A DNA stretch of 64,000 nt from Mesostigma viride (taxonomy: Eukaryota > Streptophyta > Mesostigmatophyceae > Mesostigmatales > Mesostigmataceae). The stretch's first letter is position 1. Each line of letters opens with the position of its first letter. Position numbers and translations under genes: made by a program. The notes beneath the pieces are model-generated. The model did not search any database. It was not told the DNA's origin and worked only from the letters and a program-made list of their open reading frames with translations. Below, piece after piece: positions 55,001-64,000 of the stretch. The DNA lies in the NCBI GenBank assembly GCA_009746045.1, contig RPFO01000028.1, positions 7,501 through 71,500 on the forward strand. The letters are read 5' to 3'.

Positions 55001-57884
55001 TACTAAAGATTGCTGAGGAGGTCCCAAATTTTGCTATTAGTGATTGCTAATGAGGTTTCAATTTTGCAGGAGGAAGGACACCTGGAGCCGTCATCTCCCT
55101 ACTGACCGTGCAACCTCGACGCAGGAAAAACCCTTGCCCGATCTTCACGCCCGACCGTGCCTGTGGTGCCGTCGTGCTGCTACAGAGTTGTCCATGGCGT
55201 TCACAAGAGGATGACCGCTTGTAGGGGCTACTTGGTCAAATCCAATCTCCAGCTCACGTACAGCTGCGCCATTAGCTGAAGTGCTGCTCATGTTCTGATC
55301 TCGACAGGCTACGCGTCCGGGCTACCCACCCGCCCACCCGCCTGACCAACCGGCCGCCCGCCCGCCCGTGCGCCGGCCCGTTGTTCATCCAATGACATGT
55401 GCATATATGACCTTGAGTGGCTCGCCACCAACCTGACTGAGATGCCCTTATGTGCTGCCCCCCCCCCCACACACACACACCCCTCCCACCCCCACCCCCC
55501 ACCCCCACCCCCCACCCCCCCCCCCCACCCCCACCCCCACCCCCACCCCCCACCCCCACCCCCACCCCCACCCCCACCCCCCACCCCCACCCCCACCCCC
55601 CACCCCCCACCCCCCACCCCCCACCCCCCACCCCCCCCCCCACCCCCCACCCACCCCCCACCCCACCCCACCCACCCACCCACCCCCACCCACCCACCCA
55701 CCCACCACCCAGGGCGCCACGCACCTGACCGACTCCATGTCCTTGCCGTTGTTGTCAATCACGGTGTTGAACTTTGCGGAGCCGAGAGTGGCGCCGATGT
55801 TGCTGGGGTCGGCCCACACGGTGGTCACGCCCGCTTTGCGCAGCTCCTGTGGTTGATTGTGCGGGTCGTCGGTCCGGCAGGCAGTGCACACTGATCAGCA
55901 ACAAGGAGATGCAGTGATTATACATGCTCACACTGTGGTAATGCCGGCCCTGCACAGCTCCAGGCCATGCGTGGCCCGGGGGGGTTGATGCAATGGGACG
56001 CTGCGCCAGGCATTACTATTGAGTCAGCAAGGCGAGGACAAAAGATCACGGATGTTGTCCAACGAGGCCCAGAGACAATCACCCATCATGCCAAGCTCCT
56101 GCCAGAAAATTTCCATCGGCGCTACACAATTGCAGGAGCGGGCGGGGGCTAAAAATGCAGCCTGGCAGCCAGACAGCACATGGTGGACATCCAGTCTTCA
56201 GACAACCGGAATGCAGCATCGAGGCATGATAGCAGGGCGGGGTCTAAATCTATGGCACTGTGGCCATGGCACCAGAACCTTGGCACCCGGTGCTTGACGC
56301 CAGGTGGTAAATATGCCTCTGTGTCTTTGACACTAGGTGCTTAACACTCGGTCCAGAACATTAGGGCCACAAGCCCTGCATGCTGCCGCGAGAACCCTGC
56401 CAGCAGGGACCCGCTATGGAAAGCTGCACATTACCTGTGAGCGTGTCGTGCCCGTTCTACGGCTTGTTGTTGTTTGAGTCTACCCTAGTGGCATTCCGAT
56501 ATGCCCTAGTGCCAGAAGGCTACTTTGAAATTGCCACGGCATTGGCCTAGTTGCGATTATTGCAATTAGGGACAAGCTCTATGTATCCGGTTCGGCCCAC
56601 CGTGCTTAAAGAAGGAAGCACTGTGGCTAGATTGGAAGGCCGCTGAGGCCACCAGGGCACCCTGCACTCATGAAGCCCACCATGCCCTTGCCACTTTGAC
56701 TGTGTGGAAAGCCTCTTATCTTAATGACGACCTAGGGCTTTGAAGACCTTTTTCCTTAATTAAGAAGATCTTATGATCAGGTGACCCCAATCACTGTCGC
56801 CGGTTTTAGAGGAACCCCTGGTCGTTGTCATCTTCATGAGGACAACCCACCACTATACACGTCAGTGCTCTCGTGCACGCATGCGCCCAACGGCGCTGCG
56901 GCACTAGTGGACTTGCATGCTGAATTTGGAGCTGCAAGGTTATAGTGCATAAAACAGCATTACTACAGACATATGACTGCAGACCTAAGGCCGCACTCGG
57001 GTAGTTGATAAGAAAATATCAGGTTCTCTGGATGACTGCAACCAAGCCAAGAATCAAGACGCGTGTTATTGGACACGCGGGTAGTGGTGCCACCCTGGGT
57101 TGCATTAGTGGGGGACGAAAGCAAGTATCTTGCGTACGCCAGCAACCAAAACGAACGTGTCTTGGCAAACCAGAGGGCAAATTCGAGGAGAATGCAACCT
57201 AAACAGCGGCCTGCGACAGCCATGGGGCAGAGAGGGGACGGAGATGGGACCGATGATGGGGTAGACAGAGCGAGAGGCTTACGTGCAGGCGCGAGAACGG
57301 CTCCTTCTTCATCTTGTCCGAGTGCTCATCACCGACGACCAGGAAAGTGACCTTGTGGCCGTCGCGTGCCAGGATCTTGGACAGCCTGCAACCGACATGT
57401 GTGTCGGGACAGTGCGCAGGGTGTCAGCGTGTCTGGCAGCCTGGAATTTCGGCCGTAACGATCGCACCTACGACGATAGTGTCCCCTTTGACATTTGTTT
57501 TCCCGGCAATTATCCTTGTCGACAGTGCAACCGGGCATTTTCTGTCAGACTTGATGCGTAAACGTACCAGAAACCGATAATAGCATGTCCACCCGCGTTG
57601 GTGTTGACAATGAGGACCTCGCGGGACTTAATGCTGGCTACAACCGCTGGCATGACACCAGACAAGCTCTGCACCGCGCCGGCATTGCTCGCGGCCCGGC
57701 TGGACCACTGAATTCGCTGCTTGAGGTCGACTACACCTGAGAACAGCGCAGACGACTGCCGTAGGCACAGGGGTGCCTTGCTAGACGCCTTGCGAGCATC
57801 GACGCTAGAGAAGCATGCCTTGCTCTGCACCTTGCTGACGCAGGGCACCACCACGGTGGACGACAAAGTTGCTGCGGCAGCCAT
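52053..57884 (-). CDS. CSP41A: Chloroplast stem-loop-binding protein CSP41a
   Basis: SDR-fold RNA-binding protein and endonuclease that stabilises or processes plastid transcripts. Seven exons on the minus strand: 57884-57568, 57385-57283, 55846-55725, 54562-54460, 53475-53350, 53027-52725, 52223-52053; 1,245 nt, 414 aa, in phase. Residues 1-~85 form a Ser/Ala-rich transit-like peptide, then the atypical dinucleotide-fold start [128 protein letters not shown] and [15 protein letters not shown]. These match plant CSP41a strongly; CSP41b lacks several of them. Introns carry G-rich arrays and arrays of duplicated exon edges. Confidence 0.94.
53508..53782. repeat. (GGGC)n array in a CSP41a intron
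   Basis: About 275 bp of GGGC units with some GGC slips, plus a poly-G run near 53541. It begins about 30 bp upstream of the exon 5 acceptor in transcript sense. Confidence 0.97.
54110..54400 (-). repeat. Tandem copies of CSP41a exon 4 end and donor
   Basis: The true edge ACGTACCCCCTCAACATGTG (54454-54473) recurs as degenerate copies: ACGTACCCCCTACCCATGCG (~54305), ACATACCCCCTCCCCATGCA (~54375), ACATACCTCCTCCCCATGAA (~54234) and AGGTACCCCCTTGACATGCA (~54165). Between copies, TAGGCCCCATGGCCCC and related text also repeats, giving a ~70-bp unit. Confidence 0.8.
54612..54910 (-). repeat. Tandem copies of CSP41a exon 4 start and acceptor
   Basis: The true edge TTGGCAAAGTTGATCACAGG then GCTGGGGTAG (54542-54571) recurs as TTTGCAAGGTAACCATAAGA (~54628), CTGGCAAAGTTTATCACGGG (~54735) and TTGGCAAAGTTGACCATGGG (~54889), each followed by GG..TAGGG or GATGGGTG. 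The first unit also repeats GGGATGCAGGAATAGACAG. Confidence 0.85.
55455..55711. repeat. (CCCCCA)n array next to a CSP41a donor
   Basis: About 250 bp of C-runs separated by single A. In the transcript this is (UGGGGG)n and begins about 14 nt after the exon 3 donor at 55724. Confidence 0.97.
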
Positions 57885-58673
57885 GGCGGGAGTGGCGAGG
57901 TATGTGGCTGACCAGCGTTCCTGGCAGGCCCGTGACTTTCAGGTTTGGTGGTGCTGGGTGGTAGTGTAGTGGATAAACGCAATTGTAACGGATTGCAAGT
58001 GCCAGGGTCAGTAATTGCATGCACGAGCAACGCCAGCGCTCCAGGTGTAACACGCCTGCCTGCTGACCTGTAATATCCTAGTGGCTGTCAACGCATGAGG
58101 CCGACAGGGATCTGCGTGTCCGTCCGCCTGGCCTTTTGCTGGGGCGTTGTCCTCTGCGGGAAAATCTCAGCGCCCTAGTGGCGAATGGCAGAGCTAATGC
58201 CAGCCATCCTGCAGTGCAGCAGCGGTCAGCCGGGATTAATTTTACTGCCAACAGTGCACGTGTGGTGCCGAACGCCCGTCGTGAATACGTGAATCCTCAA
58301 GAATAATGCCCTCCAGACCAGCTGCTCCATGGGCGCACGCGTTACCTATACTGCTCAGAGCACGCAACATCTGCTGAGGGAACATCTTACGCTTGCTGCA
58401 TCATGTTGCCAGATGAAGACGTAGGGGAACTTCCATGCCATTGTTTATGCAATACCTGTACTGGCCTGTAATTGCCCCTTGCCATTTTGCGACTGTCGCA
58501 ACTGCTCTCGATCAACGTCTCGATGCCTCCTGCCGAGAAGAGAAGAAGCGATGTTGCTGGATGCCCTCGGAAAGGAACCATAGGCAAGGAACTATAAAGG
58601 TGCATTAACTGTTTTGGAGGGCACAATGACTGTGCAAGGTACGTAACAGCGTGAAGCTTCCATCCCATCACTA
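57885..58673. promoter_or_regulatory. Divergent intergenic region between CSP41a and the Mak32-like gene
   Basis: 789 bp between divergent start codons; both promoters must lie here. No repeat array or named element is visible. Confidence 0.45.
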
Positions 58674-60928
58674 GTGCTGCATTCAGCAAGGATGATGTCA
58701 ATTAACGTGAAGGGCTGCCCTGAACGCACGGTTTTGCGGACTAAATTCCAGCCACCCGCTCGGTGCCGCAGCATCCGACCCCGGAAAGCACCCGCCCGTT
58801 GCCAGGCTGGCACCTCAGCGTCCCCATCCGACGCATTCCTGTGCTTTAACTGGATAACGGACGACATTGTCAGGTACGACGGCAAGACGATGATGGCCAG
58901 CCCAGGTGGCGGCGGGTTTCAGACTGCCATTGGCGCCGCGCTGTCCTGCCCCGGCCTCACCTGCATTCTCTCCGCCCGGGTCGGGTCTGACTGGCAAGCC
59001 GACGTGTTCAACCGCCATCTCGACGGCTTCGGAATCACGCCGTACTTGGTGCAAGTGCCCGACGCGCACACGCCACGAGCGTGGCAGCTGCTAGAAGAGA
59101 CCGGAAAAAGGACCCAGGTGTGGCGGACGGACGCGCCTGCCTCTCAGCGCATGCTCCACCTGGGAAAGGAGATGATCCCACCTGAAAGGAGTATCGGCGC
59201 AGCGCACGTGTCCTCGCATCCTGCCGACCCGCCGACGTCCTTTGTGGCTGAGCTCAGGGCGCGGGGCGTCAAAACGGTCGGCCACGAGGTGTACACCAAC
59301 AACACACATCCGATTGGGGGGGGGGCTATAAATAGACTCGTCACGTGCGCTGACTTGTTCAGCCCCAACTTGCTCGAGCTCGAATGCCTGACCCGGGGGG
59401 GAGAATTCGACCCCCAGACCATCGCCAAGGAGCTTCTTTCCAAGTCCCTGGAGCAAATGGCCGCGGGCGCGTGGCAGCTCGCCACCTGTCACTCCCACCC
59501 CGTGGTCATCCGGGCGGGCGAGTTTGGCGCCTTTTCCGCAGTCCCCGGGCGCGCCTATGTCCTGCACGTGCCAGCTGTCTTGGCAGCTGCTGACGTGGTG
59601 GACACCACCGGGTGTGGGAACGCCTTCCTAGGCGCGTTCGAGGCCAGCCATTATATCTGCAGGCGCTCGGAGGAGGAGTCCCTGGCGTGGGGCGCGGCAG
59701 CATCCAGCGTCATGGCGCAGGTATAACACGTGCATTGGCAGCAAGCGGTTGTGTGGTGTCCTTGTACAGCTTGTACGGTGCAGTTACATGTATGCATCAC
59801 ATAGGCTAAGCTTTATAATGATACGTCACATGGCACAATAGGACTGTTCCTATTGTGCCCGTACATTTTTTAAATAGATGTGTGCTACTACTTGCGCTAT
59901 TCAGGGTGGCTGTCTCCTCTTATATGTGTGTAATAATAGAATTACCGGTCAAAATCACTTTGTCTTTGCGTGTAATTACTTTGCGACCCCAAAACAAGGT
60001 GAAATGTATAGTTTGCGACCCAAATTGAAGGCAAAGTTTTAGGTTGCGAGCCGGTCGACTTGTTTGTGGTCAGTGGCTTGGGTCTCACCGACTTTATATC
60101 CCTTGGCCCCCTCTCGATGTAACCCAACTACCAACCTGAGTAATTGGATTGATCCATTGGGTAGCACTGATTATAATAGATAGGCTTGGGGCTATGCGGG
60201 GCGGCGCAGGCGCGACACAGTAACATTTGAACTTTGCGACCCAAAATGAAGCCCATAAATGGCAGTTTGCGAGGTCTATTCGCAAACGATTAGACGCAAA
60301 GTGATTTTGATCACTACGGTAGCATACAACTAGGTGAGAGACCCCATGTATGTGCATTCCTGGAGCGCAGTTACCCAGGGTTCTGTGGAGTCTGCGCTCT
60401 GCAGCACGGGTGACTTGATCCTGCGTGAGGTGTCATGAAGCGTGAAGGGGAGTCAGGAGTGTATAATGATACTAAGCATTTAGTATGCCCAACTCTTTAT
60501 ATGTGTAGTAAAGAACAAGTATATTTTGGTTCTTTTTTCTCAGGCACTCGCCCTTGTCATGGTTTATATGGGTAGTTAGCCGTTGAAACTAGTCTTTGAA
60601 CATAGATAGCCTGCATTGCCTACATTGTGTGCCCTCCTCTCCGCATGTGTGGGAATGCGTCCCGGGTTAATGCCGACCATTCGTGATCTATCAGCCTGGC
60701 TGGCCGTTGCACTTGTCCCAGCACTCCAATTTTTTTGTCTACACTGTTTTCGCTGTTGTGCTTGCTCGATTTTTCATCTCGCAGTCCTGGGGGGTGCCCT
60801 CCGTCCACTCTCCATCCGACCGGCACCTCTTGGAGGCATTGGTGGCCCAGCGGGCGGAGGCCGTGTCGAGCCGTGTACGCAAGTATACCACTGTAGATTT
60901 CGAGAAACACATAAGCGAGGTCATGTGA
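58674..60928 (+). CDS. Mak32-like PfkB/ribokinase-family protein
   Basis: Two exons, 58674-59720 and 60785-60928, joined in phase 0 (ATGGCGCAG|GTATAA ... TCGCAG|TCCTGG), giving 396 aa. The second exon supplies SWGVPSVHSPSDRHLLEALV and ends HISEVM. The N-terminal ~50 residues are basic and Ser/Pro/Arg-rich, like an organelle-targeting peptide; a second ATG (MMSINVKG) lies seven codons in. Family features are FNWITDDIV, PGGGGFQTAIGAAL, RVGSDW, AAHVSSHPAD, DLFSPNLLELECL and, near the C-terminus, DTTGCGNAFLGAF. In ribokinases the last motif is GAGD with a catalytic Asp; here it is GCGN, which matches the Mak32 branch where Asn is usual. Substrate unknown. Confidence 0.85.
59947..60312. mobile_element. 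~366-bp MITE-like element in the Mak32-like intron
   Basis: The left end GGTCAAAATCACTTTG and the right end CAAAGTGATTTTGATC are inverted repeats with one mismatch. Inside, CTTTGCGACCC or TTTGCGACCCAAA recurs at least three times. No coding capacity; no clear target duplication. Confidence 0.65.
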
Positions 60929-61224
60929 ACGCGGTCATTGGTGCCAAGCCTGACTTTATCATGAGTGTATGGTTCAGCAACGAGCCGGGGGATTGTCTCT
61001 TATTTACGAAAGCCATGGAATTAATCAATTGATCTTCATTAAGCCGCCGGCCAGACAAGTTTTTGCCTGCCATTGTGCCAACCAATCGCCATCATTTCTA
61101 TTCGAGCTAGAACCAAGATTGGATCTAGTACTTGAGTAGCGTCAACATGAACATCAAGGAGACAAGCAGCCCATTGTTGTCGTCAACCAGCCAGAGTAAG
61201 GCAGGGAGGCTCACAAGAAGGGGA

Positions 61225-61735
61225 CCAAGCTGACAGAGCTCATGTATGCTGACAACCCAACGCTCCTCGAGGAGCCGGCCCAAATACAGACTTGGCTAGA
61301 GACTGGCTTGCCGGCCGGGCCATTGAGGCACGAGCCGTGGGGCTTGAGGTTAACAATCGACGACGTAAGCAATGGCACTTGGGCTCGCGCCCCCCCCGCC
61401 GGAGCTTATGCTTCTGGACTGCTCCGCTGTGCCTGATTGGTACCGCTTTGAACAAGCTATTGGGCAGCATTCATCATTCCGACTGTGATGACCTGCTGGC
61501 TCCCCAACTGAACTGTGAGGACGACATCGAAGTACACCCGGATGGGCCCTGCATTCTCGGAAAGGCCACCGTACGTCACTACCGCGCCCTGCACATGGCG
61601 CAAGCACTGGGCATGCTCAAGACACACGATCTCTTCAAGGTTCTTGTCCTCGATCCCGGCCGTCCGACCGTCCTCATAAATAGGGCGGATACGTGGACAA
61701 CTGGACTATATATTCTCCCCGTGGCCAAAAGTCCA
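61225..61735 (+). pseudogene. Reverse transcriptase fragments
   Basis: Short stretches match the RT at 34.5-36.0 kb: ELMYADNPTLLEEPAQIQTW (against LIYADDTTLIESPEHIQTW), EARAVGLEV and DLFKVLVL..ADTWTT. Frameshifts separate them, and the catalytic YADD reads YADN. Confidence 0.8.
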
Positions 61736-61939
61736 AGCGTATGCATAAGAAATCATGAAGCCATCATAAACGCTCGAATGCTACTCTCAACGGTTACAAC
61801 TGTAACGCAGTATTGTGACCAGCCTGCAGCTATTACGCGAACTGATATAATATTCTCCGAAGCTATAACGCAAAATTATGACGAGCAAACGCTCCTCTAC
61901 GCAACGCAGCCTGGCAACTGCGCTCAGCCCTTAAAATAC

Positions 61940-63320
61940 GTCTGCATCTGGCCTACTGCAGCTTCGCTCTCCGGCCCGGAAGGCAGCGGTGACACTAGTC
62001 GTGCCCTGGTGGTTGCCCAGCCCCCTCCCGGGCTTGCCTCGCCCTCTGCATCGCCTGAGCCTAAACGCAGCCGCCCTGAGGATCCGCCCCCTGCCGAGCC
62101 GAGCTGGAAAGAAATCGACTTTGACGTCACCTCAGCCACATGCATGGTGGACACACTGTCACGCAGCTCCCACCCAATTTATGAGCGCCGTGTTCTACGG
62201 GGCGCGCACCTCGCTTCTTGCTCTGTGCAAGCACCTTTACGTCCAAGGTCGCCTCATTCCGCCTGGCCGCTTGGTCGGTGCTTACTCGCCGGATCTGTCC
62301 AGCTACCCCCGCCCCCGCCTTCAGCTCCTCGCCCTCTGCTCCCTCCTCGGGCGCTCTGTCGCCGAGATCTGGGCTCCCACTTCCATGCATTCCACCTCCG
62401 AAATCTGCTCCATCATCAACCAGGCCCTCGTGCAGCACGTGACACCCCTCGCCGCAGATGTGGCGGCCATGGGCGCGGCACGCTGGCTGCCGAGCTTCCC
62501 CTCCTCTCTCTCCTCGATCCACCACCACCGCCACCTCCAAGCTCCTCGCCTCCACCTCCACCACCACCGACACCCTGATCACCGCCCAGCTCCTCGCCAT
62601 CGACAAGCGCCCGGCAGGACAATGCCATAGCCATCGAATGCTTGCAAAACACCGCAGGCATCACTGCCCATGCGGTGAAGGACATCGCCGCCCAGCCGGC
62701 CCCTGCTGGCCCTGCCGGCGATGCCCCTCCCACCCAGACCTGGCTGGGCAGCCATGCTGATCAATGAACCACACCACCACCACCACCTCCGCCATTGCCG
62801 CCCAGCTAAGTTACGCAGCAGACGTTGGACCTCCGCTAGGAGGCCGAGCTCGCCAAGCGCAGCCTTAACATCATAGTCAAGCACTTCGACCAGCTGCAAG
62901 ACGAGACCTCCGTCCTCCGAGACCCTTGCCCTGGCGTTTGAGAACAAAATCCTTGTCCCCATGGATGGCTCTCACTGGTAAGGGCCGGCAAGCCGCGGGG
63001 GGGCGCGGGGTGACCCGCCTTCCCCGCTCGCGGGGTAAGGCCGGCCCCTCCCCCTTGCTCCTCACCTTTGACACCATGCAGCGGATAAGATGGAGTTCCT
63101 CAAGCGTCGCAAGCGGCTTGGGAGGACCTCCTACACGGTGGACGACGACTTGACCTAGTTGACGCAGCAACAACGGCGACGGGAGCTATGGCCGACCTAC
63201 CTCCAGCTCCGGCAGACGGCGGGACAGAAGCCGGTCTACTGGAAGGGGGCGGACGTCTACGTCGCCCACAAGCCCTGGCAGGCGACCCCTGCCGCCCCAG
63301 CCACCCCAGCCACCGCAGCC
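61940..63320 (+). pseudogene. Family-B ORF1 copy
   Basis: Largely uninterrupted in layout but frame-shifted several times: GDTSRALVVAQPPPGLASPS, AVFYGARTSLLALCKHL, QHVTPLAADVAAMG, TAHAVKDIAAQPAPAGPAGD, LLTF, then ELWPTYLQLRQTAGQKPVYW and AHKPWQATPAAP stop. This copy shows the original order of ORF1 that is split elsewhere. Confidence 0.75.
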
Positions 63321-63800
63321 TAGGGAATATATAGCAGTAGTGTAGACTAGAAAGCTTAGTGATGTGGCCATGTAATGTGTATGCCTACGTGATGGGCCCA
63401 CACCAGCCCTTGCAATAGCCGTAGCAATTTCGAGTCATGCTTTGCCCATGCAGGGAGTTACTCTCTGCTGAGATGCTATGTGTACACCAGCTATAGCCTA
63501 TCCATATATACCTTCCACCCCATATGTCATGCAGGCCTTCTAGGCCCTCTCCCGCCAATTAAGCCGCCCTGTGTGAGCTCGATTAGGAGGCATGAACCAT
63601 GCATCATGGCGGTGCACGTGCACCTTGTGCACCCACAGCAGGTGATAGTTGTACATCCTACAGACCTACACCCGCAGTTTGTCGTCCTGATTGTACTACA
63701 AACCCATAGATGCCTCTTTCTAATGCAGGGCTATGCCCCAGTGTGTTACATATGCTCCCCAAGGAGCTATATTCTTAATTAACTAATTAATTAATAAACA
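63321..63800 (+). mobile_element. Family-B retroelement 3' end
   Basis: Follows the ORF1 copy; ends ATGCTCCCCAAGGAGCTATA then TTCTTAATTAACTAATTAAT, a diverged form of the hairpin plus TTAA tail. Confidence 0.65.
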
Positions 63801-63867
63801 CTCATGCATGACTGGTCAAAGCTGCCGGGTGAATAGTTACACGTAGACATCAACCTGGGGTTGATGC

Positions 63868-64000
63868 GGAGGAGGCGTTTTGTTGATGAGTAGTAGTGTA
63901 GTTAGGATTTTTTAGACTAGACTAGATAGCTTAGAGTTAGGTTAGTTCGATTTCGCGGCTTCCTCCACCCCATCCATCATGGAATATGTGCTACATGATC
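63868..64000 (+). mobile_element. Very short 5'-truncated LINE 3' end, runs off the window
   Basis: Starts with the last RT codons (RRRRFVDE stop) and continues through the RT-family 3' UTR (CCATCCATCATGGAATATGT) to the window edge. It retains only about eight codons of ORF2. Confidence 0.8.

Noticed and set aside
61292-62578. 428-aa ORF as a host gene
   Set aside because: It is a chance fusion of an RT remnant with part of a retroelement ORF1, with the ORF1 similarity shifting frame.

Overview
This is a nuclear window from a photosynthetic eukaryote, most likely a green alga. Four of the six host genes are recognisable: two chloroplast-biogenesis genes typical of the green lineage (a Whirly ssDNA-binding protein and the stem-loop-binding protein CSP41a), a ClpB-type chaperone with a transit-like N-terminus, and a cytosolic ribosomal protein (eS8). 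All of these have many short exons and GT-AG introns. The introns are filled with micro- and minisatellites. No species can be assigned from the sequence alone.

Layout: 679-13728 (+) is one uninterrupted 4,349-codon nonribosomal peptide synthetase (NRPS). It has a degenerate acyl-ligase-like N-terminus, three condensation-adenylation-thiolation (C-A-T) modules and a C-terminal multi-pass membrane domain resembling acyltransferase-3. Two adjacent module segments are near-identical 3,231-bp tandem copies. 15614-28107 (-) is ClpB in 13 exons (977 aa). 28772-31053 (+) is RPS8/eS8 in 6 exons (209 aa), divergent from ClpB. 31.7-42.8 kb is a nest of non-LTR retroelement debris: ORF1-like copies, one reverse transcriptase ORF, palindromic tail-to-tail insertions, and a 1.7-kb TTAA-flanked DNA transposon inserted into an ORF1 copy. 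43205-49430 (-) is Whirly in 8 exons (268 aa). 50242-50493 (+) is a small coiled-coil-like ORF. 52053-57884 (-) is CSP41a in 7 exons (414 aa). 58674-60928 (+) is a Mak32-like PfkB-family protein in 2 exons (396 aa), with a MITE-like repeat in its intron. 61.2-64.0 kb is more retroelement debris.

The observations that most deserve follow-up are two. (1) The NRPS has a membrane acyltransferase-like end instead of a thioesterase, its last adenylation domain carries a beta-alanine-like code, and a patch of substitutions lies at the substrate pocket of otherwise identical duplicated modules. (2) In the introns of ClpB, Whirly and CSP41a, short segments spanning an exon edge plus its splice site are repeatedly duplicated into the neighbouring intron. 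I count about ten cases. This suggests introns here grow by tandem duplication across exon-intron junctions. Retroelement 3' ends also share a small hairpin followed by a short tandem tail, and at least one long tetranucleotide array looks like an expanded tail.

All exon junctions were derived by hand from reading frame, GT-AG sites and family similarity. Lengths close in frame for all multi-exon genes, but no transcript data were available.
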